Source: Pseudomonas sp. QS1027
Lineage (GTDB): Bacteria; Pseudomonadota; Gammaproteobacteria; Pseudomonadales; Pseudomonadaceae
Direction of reading: 5' to 3'
NCBI RefSeq assembly: GCF_002814235.1
Contig: NZ_PHSU01000033.1
Span: 62,001-126,000 of the forward strand
DNA length: 64,000 bases
Under the pieces are notes generated by a model. That model did no database searches. It was not told where the DNA came from and saw nothing but the letters and a program-made list of their open reading frames with translations. The position numbers and the translations under genes were made by a program. Below are positions 59,840-64,000 of the stretch, piece by piece; within the stretch, counting starts at the first letter, position 1, and each line of letters starts with the position of its first letter.

Positions 59840-60988
59840 CAACTGCGTGGCCCTGGCGCGAGCACGGCGGTCGGTGTCCTCGATGGCCTCAAGGCTGCCA
59901 ATCGCCACCTCGGCGGTCTGTTCCAGGGTTTGCCCGACGACACGGGCGATATCGCTGAATGCCAGGGCTCCGGCCAGGAACGCCGCCACCGCCACTTCAT
60001 TGGCGGCATTGAGCACCACACTCAGTTCACAACCGGCATGTGCCACTTCCAGGGCCAGGCGCAGGCAGGGGAAACGCCGCAGGTCCGGTTTGGAAAACAC
60101 CAGCGGCTCACAACCGGTCAGGTCCAGTGGCTCAACCCCGGACTCCATCCGCCGGGGATAGGCCAGGGCCTGGGCGATGGGGGTGCGCATATCGGGATTA
60201 CCCAGTTGCGCCAGGACCGACTGATCGGCGTACACCACCATCGAATGCACGATACTTTGCGGATGAATCAGCACCTCGATCCGTTCCGGCGGCATCTCGA
60301 ACAACCAGTGCGCCTCGATCACCTCCAGGCCCTTGTTCATCATCGTGGCGCAGTCCACCGAGATCTTGCGACCCATGCGCCATTTCGGGTGGGCACAGGC
60401 CTGGTCGGGGGTGATGTCGTCCAGGGTTTCCAGCGGCCGAGTCAGGAACGGGCCGCCGGAAGCGGTCAGGATCAACCGTTCGGGACGGGCCTCGGGGTGG
60501 GTCGACAGGCATTGGAAGATGGCATTGTGTTCGCTGTCGACCGGCAGCAACTGCGCTTTCGACTCGGCGACGCTGGCCATGAACAACGCACCGGACATCA
60601 CCAGCGCTTCCTTGTTGGCCAGCAGGATGCGCTTGCCGGCCTGGGCGGCGGCCAACGTCGAGGCCAGCCCGGCGCCTCCGACAATCGCCGCGACCACCGT
60701 GTCGCATTCATCGGCCGCGGCCACCGTCATCAGTGCCTGCGGGCCATGGAGCACCTCGGTGTGCTGCCCGAGCGCCTTCAACCGAGCCGACAACCGCGAA
60801 GCCCCATCGGCATCGGCCACCACCGCCACGGCGGGTTGGAAGGCCAGGCACTGCCGATACAGCTTGTCGATATTGTGGTGCGCGGTCAGGGCGAACACGG
60901 AAAAATCCTCGGGATGCCGCGCGACCAGATCCAGGGTGCTGTCGCCGATAGAACCGGTGGCCCCGAGCAGGGTCAGGCGCTGGTGCAT
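59813..60988 (-). CDS. dxr: 1-deoxy-D-xylulose 5-phosphate reductoisomerase
   Basis: A 391-residue enzyme converting DXP to MEP with NADPH, the first committed step of the MEP isoprenoid pathway. Motifs: LLGATGSIGDSTLDL (NADPH), LLANKEALVMSG, VDSEHNAIFQCL (metal Asp/Glu), SGGPF, and HPKWRMGRKISVDCATMMNKGLE. Length fits. AAGGAG precedes the ATG by 7 bases. It is the last gene of a minus-strand terpene operon, and its 3' end overlaps the convergent helicase gene by 27 bases. It is probably a second copy, since core dxr normally lies with cell-envelope genes (inference). Confidence 0.93.
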   Translation of the reverse strand: MHQRLTLLGATGSIGDSTLDLVARHPEDFSVFALTAHHNIDKLYRQCLAFQPAVAVVADADGASRLSARLKALGQHTEVLHGPQALMTVAAADECDTVVAAIVGGAGLASTLAAAQAGKRILLANKEALVMSGALFMASVAESKAQLLPVDSEHNAIFQCLSTHPEARPERLILTASGGPFLTRPLETLDDITPDQACAHPKWRMGRKISVDCATMMNKGLEVIEAHWLFEMPPERIEVLIHPQSIVHSMVVYADQSVLAQLGNPDMRTPIAQALAYPRRMESGVEPLDLTGCEPLVFSKPDLRRFPCLRLALEVAHAGCELSVVLNAANEVAVAAFLAGALAFSDIARVVGQTLEQTAEVAIGSLEAIEDTDRRARARATQLSGLPPTRQ

Positions 60989-61003
60989 GATCGGGCTCCT
61001 TGG

Positions 61004-62308
61004 CTATTGATTGTCCCGGGCGATCAGCTCACGGGGATGGGCGCTGAATTGACCGACCATCTGCGCCAGGTGTTCGCGAGCGTTGGCCTGGCCACCGTAA
61101 CGGGCTGTGACATAGGCCTGGAGCAAACCGGTGAAGTCATCGGCAATGGTGTTGCCCTTGAGGGTCAGCACCCGTTCACCGTCCATGTACACCGGCGCCG
61201 ATGGGTGCTCGCCGGCCCCCGGCAGGGAAATACCGATATCCGCCAGGCGACTTTCCCCCGGGCCGTTGACCACGCAACCCATGACCGCCACCTGCAGTTG
61301 CTCGACACCGCTGAAACGGCTTTTCCAGATCGGCATCTGCTCGCGCAGGTAGTCCTCGATCTGCTGGGCCAGTTCCTGGAAAAAACTGCTGCTGGTACGC
61401 CCACAACCGGGACAGGCCACCACCGAGGGGCTGAACGCCCGCAGGCCCATGGTCTGCAGGATCTGCTGGGCCACCAGCACTTCGCGGGTGCGTTCGCCGC
61501 CAGGTTCGGGGGTGAGCGATATACGCAGGGTGTCGCCAATGCCTTCCTGCAACAACACCGCCAGGGCGGTGGAGGAGGCAACGATCCCCTTGGAGCCCAT
61601 GCCGGCTTCGGTCAGGCCCAGATGCAGGGGGAAGTCGCAACGGGCGGCGAGGTTGCGGTACACGGCAATCAGGTCCTGGACGTGACTGACCTTCGCCGAC
61701 AGCACGATCCGCTCCGCCGGCAGACCGACTTCGATGGCCCGTTGCGCATTTTCCAGCGCCGACACCACCAGGGCTTCGCGCATCACCGCGTCGGCGGCCA
61801 GTGGTTGGGCCAGGGCGGCATTGGCGTCCATCATCCGCGCCAGCAGGTCCGGATCGAGGCTGCCCCAGTTGACGCCGATGCGCACCGGTTTTTCATGACG
61901 GCAGGCGATTTCGATCATCTCGCAGAACTGCTCGTCGCGCTTGGCGCCCTTGCCGACGTTGCCGGGGTTGATCCGGTACTTGTCCAGGGCCCGGGCACAG
62001 TCGGGATAGGCCGCCAGCAGCCGGTGGCCGTTGAAGTGGAAGTCGCCCACCAGCGGCACCCTGATCTGCCGGGCGTCGAGCAACTCGCGGATCTTCGCCA
62101 CCTGGGAGGCGGCCTCATGGCCGTTGACCGTGATCCGTACCAGTTCGGCGCCGGCCAGGGCCAGTTGCTCGACCTGGGTCGCGGTGGCCCGGGCGTCGGC
62201 GGTATCGGTGTTGGTCATGGCCTGGACCACAATCGGGCTGGCGCTGCCCAGGCTGAGCGGACCGATGGTGACCTGGCGGGTCTTGCGGCGGGCAATCGCG
62301 AGGTTCAT
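61004..62308 (-). CDS. ispG: 4-hydroxy-3-methylbut-2-enyl diphosphate synthase IspG (long form)
   Basis: A 434-residue Fe-S enzyme of the MEP pathway, converting MEcPP to HMBPP. Cluster ligands are in CPGCGRTSS and MGCVVNGPGE, with the conserved Glu. N-terminal SASPIVVQAMTNTDTADA matches the family. Pseudomonas core IspG is about 370 residues, so this 434-residue form resembles the longer variant of beta-proteobacteria and alpha-proteobacteria, hinting at acquisition. The ATG (AGGAG 8 bases before) overlaps the terpene synthase stop by 4 bases. Confidence 0.93.
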   Translation of the reverse strand: MNLAIARRKTRQVTIGPLSLGSASPIVVQAMTNTDTADARATATQVEQLALAGAELVRITVNGHEAASQVAKIRELLDARQIRVPLVGDFHFNGHRLLAAYPDCARALDKYRINPGNVGKGAKRDEQFCEMIEIACRHEKPVRIGVNWGSLDPDLLARMMDANAALAQPLAADAVMREALVVSALENAQRAIEVGLPAERIVLSAKVSHVQDLIAVYRNLAARCDFPLHLGLTEAGMGSKGIVASSTALAVLLQEGIGDTLRISLTPEPGGERTREVLVAQQILQTMGLRAFSPSVVACPGCGRTSSSFFQELAQQIEDYLREQMPIWKSRFSGVEQLQVAVMGCVVNGPGESRLADIGISLPGAGEHPSAPVYMDGERVLTLKGNTIADDFTGLLQAYVTARYGGQANAREHLAQMVGQFSAHPRELIARDNQ

Positions 62309-63291
62309 TGAGGTGACTCCTGCGTGAGAGATGTGTCGTGGTATCGAGGTGTTCGCAAAGACCACGCAAGATTGCCGCTCATCCAGCTTTCCAGCATGGC
62401 GATGTATTGTTCAATCGCCTTTCGCTCGGCGTCCGAGTAGCGCTGTTGCCCAATGAACAACGGCAGTTTTTCCCGTGCCAGTTCGAAGGTATGAACGCGA
62501 GAGGTCACCAGCCGGTTGACGAAATCCATGGCTTCGCGCAGCGACAACTCCAGATGATGCTGGCAGACGACCACATAGTTGTTTATTTCACCGCCATGGC
62601 TTTCCTTGCCATGGGAAAAGATGTCATTGACCAGGACGACCACGTCGTTGGCGCTGTCCTGCAGCGCCTGGAAGATCCGGCTGCGGCAGAACCCTTCAGG
62701 CACTTCGGCCCGGTTGGCGGCTTCACCGCCACTGAACATCAACTGGGTGGCGCCGGTGTATCGTCGCACCTGGACGAAGGCCAGCAGATCTGGCACCTCG
62801 CCAGCGGCCCTGGCCTCTATTTCCTTCAGTGTGGAGTCGAAGTAGTCACGGATGTCCTGGAAAAAGCGCCGTTGCCCGTGGGGACTCAATCCCTCGCTGA
62901 TCGACGCAAACAAGGCGCATCCCGACTGCTCGATTCCCGGTTTGGGAGCGGGGGCGTCGTGCGGCGATGAGAACTGGCGAAGCAGTCGCTCCAGCAATGC
63001 CTGTGCTGGCGTGACTTGATCCTTCAATACACCCTGATCCAGTTCATCGTCCAACAGGAAAATCCAGGTGATCAGGTTGATCATCTGTTGCAGTCCGCGC
63101 GCTTGCGCATCGGGGTAGACCCTGGCGGCGAGTTCGAAGAACCGACCTGAGTCCAGTGTCCGGCGTACATCGCGGTTGACCAGGCCCATCGACTCCAGCC
63201 AGGCGTTGGAACTTCGAGTCGCCGCGTCCTGATGCGGATTGATCCTTGAAGCAAAGGGCAGGCGAATCTCTGGCAGATCGACACGGGGCAT
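62305..63291 (-). CDS. Class I terpene synthase
   Basis: A 328-residue bacterial terpene cyclase. The aspartate-rich motif is DDELD (81-85) and the NSE motif NDIFSHGKE (222-230). The effector-type Arg pair VRRYTG (176-177) and C-terminal RY (316-317) complete the active-site pattern. The enzyme ionises a prenyl diphosphate with three Mg ions and cyclises it; a sesquiterpene from FPP is likeliest by size but cannot be read. AGGAGG precedes the ATG by 7 bases. It is flanked by ispH and ispG in the same operon, so its substrate supply is encoded alongside. Confidence 0.9.
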   Translation of the reverse strand: MPRVDLPEIRLPFASRINPHQDAATRSSNAWLESMGLVNRDVRRTLDSGRFFELAARVYPDAQARGLQQMINLITWIFLLDDELDQGVLKDQVTPAQALLERLLRQFSSPHDAPAPKPGIEQSGCALFASISEGLSPHGQRRFFQDIRDYFDSTLKEIEARAAGEVPDLLAFVQVRRYTGATQLMFSGGEAANRAEVPEGFCRSRIFQALQDSANDVVVLVNDIFSHGKESHGGEINNYVVVCQHHLELSLREAMDFVNRLVTSRVHTFELAREKLPLFIGQQRYSDAERKAIEQYIAMLESWMSGNLAWSLRTPRYHDTSLTQESPQ

Positions 63292-63318
63292 GATGTTGCC
63301 TCCTATGACGGTGTTGGC

Positions 63319-64000
63319 TTAGCGACTGCGGGCGATCAGCCCGGTCGGAAGATTGAACTGCACCTGCTCTTCACGGCCGGGCAGGGTTTTGATCGTCAGG
63401 GGCGCCAGGTTCCCGAGCGCGGCAATCACGTCGTCGACCAGGACCTCGGGTGTCGAGGCGCCAGCGGTGATCCCCACCGTCTCGACGTTTTGAAACCATT
63501 GTCGATCCAGCTCTGCACCCTCGGCCACCCGGTAGGCGGGCACACCGGTTTCGGCGGCAATGGTGCGCAAGGTCACGGTATTGGCGCTGTTCGCGGCACC
63601 CACCACCAGCACCAGGTCGACACACTGGCTGAGGATTCGCAGCGCGGTCTGGCGGTTTTGCACGGCGTAGCAGATATCCCGGGTATCGGGGCCGACGATG
63701 CCCGGATAACGTTGTTGCAGGGCCAGGACCACGGCCTTGGTGTCATCGACGCTGAGGGTGGTCTGAGTGATATAGGCCATCGGTGTATTCGCCGGGAAAG
63801 GCAAATCCTCTACCTGATCCACGTTACGCACGACCACCACCGGGGCGGGAATCTGCCCGAGGATGCCAATCACTTCGGGGTGTCCGGCTTCACCGATCAG
63901 GATCACCTGATAGCCTTTGGCGGCGTACTGGCGGCCCTGGTTATGTACCTTGCCGACCAGCGGGCAGGTGGCGTCGAGGACCCGCAGCTGGCGCTGGCGC
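63319..64000 (-). CDS. ispH: 4-hydroxy-3-methylbut-2-enyl diphosphate reductase IspH (5' end outside window)
   Basis: The C-terminal ~226 residues are present; the start lies past base 64000. ATCPLVGKVH (cluster Cys), AGHPEVIG, QTTLSVDDT, DICYAVQNRQ and GITAGASTPE are hallmark segments. IspH reduces HMBPP to IPP and DMAPP. At the usual NSSNSNRL substrate loop this copy reads NSANTVTL, so one of the two Ser contacts is Ala. It ends 27 bases before the terpene synthase start on the same strand. Likely a dedicated paralogue supplying the terpene synthase. Confidence 0.92.
   Translation of the reverse strand, partial: RQRQLRVLDATCPLVGKVHNQGRQYAAKGYQVILIGEAGHPEVIGILGQIPAPVVVVRNVDQVEDLPFPANTPMAYITQTTLSVDDTKAVVLALQQRYPGIVGPDTRDICYAVQNRQTALRILSQCVDLVLVVGAANSANTVTLRTIAAETGVPAYRVAEGAELDRQWFQNVETVGITAGASTPEVLVDDVIAALGNLAPLTIKTLPGREEQVQFNLPTGLIARSR

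Noticed and set aside
59930..62311. 793-codon plus-strand frame across dxr and ispG
   Set aside because: Antisense shadow; the minus strand genes have catalytic motifs, ribosome-binding sites and overlaps.
1..64000. tRNA, rRNA, CRISPR, insertion sequence or prophage
   Set aside because: No cloverleaf, repeat-spacer array, transposase or phage gene was recognised when reading both strands; short ncRNAs cannot be excluded by eye.

Overview
The window reads as a chromosomal segment of a fluorescent-group Pseudomonas. The evidence is the high GC codon use, a complete MexS-MexT-MexE-MexF-OprN efflux locus, a haem-c cis/trans fatty acid isomerase (Cti) beside metH and nfuA, and stand-alone cobM and cobE. 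A MexT homologue and a Pseudomonas-type 552-residue CysI point the same way. Species cannot be fixed from the sequence alone. No rRNA, tRNA, CRISPR array, prophage or insertion sequence was seen.

Left part (1-26.5 kb) is mostly core metabolism. It holds a betaine-type binding protein, a Gfo/Idh/MocA oxidoreductase, and a minus-strand group (histidine phosphatase, SCP2 protein, APH-like phosphotransferase, SDR) that looks like acyl or lipid metabolism. Next come the SohB peptidase, CysI with its DUF934 partner, a 37-residue membrane peptide, a periplasmic binding protein, DUF2970, MetH, Cti, an AraC regulator divergent from an EamA exporter, NfuA, a Nudix protein, CobM and CobE. One very large accessory gene interrupts this (7.2-12.1 kb): a DUF6543-like, leucine-rich-repeat, NEL-type E3 ubiquitin ligase, a candidate effector or toxin acting on eukaryotic cells.

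26.6-36.9 kb is a dense signalling island. It contains a single-domain response regulator, a CHASE3-GAF hybrid kinase with three receiver domains, CheR, CheB, a REC-histidine kinase, another receiver, a second hybrid kinase and a double-domain KaiC-like ATPase translationally coupled to that kinase. 37-43.2 kb holds a TPR protein, a bestrophin-type channel, an unusual fusion of a PTS EIIC membrane domain to a c-di-GMP EAL domain, a small secreted protein and a HAF-repeat secreted protein.

43.4-52.3 kb is the mexEF-oprN efflux operon with its activator mexT and the divergent mexS, plus one unknown small gene between mexT and mexE. After a terminator, an AT-rich spacer carries a 43-codon ORF with a strong Shine-Dalgarno. 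It is followed by a PP-loop ATPase of unknown function and a MocR-like regulator whose PLP-binding lysine is replaced by arginine; this is the least explained group in the window. A FAN1-type VRR-NUC nuclease and a nuclease-fused XPD/DinG-like Fe-S helicase overlap as a DNA-repair pair.

The right edge (59.8-64 kb, minus strand, continuing past the window) is a compact isoprenoid biosynthetic operon: ispH, a class I terpene synthase, ispG and dxr. Since these MEP genes are probably second copies dedicated to the terpene synthase, this looks like a self-supplied terpenoid cluster of unknown product.
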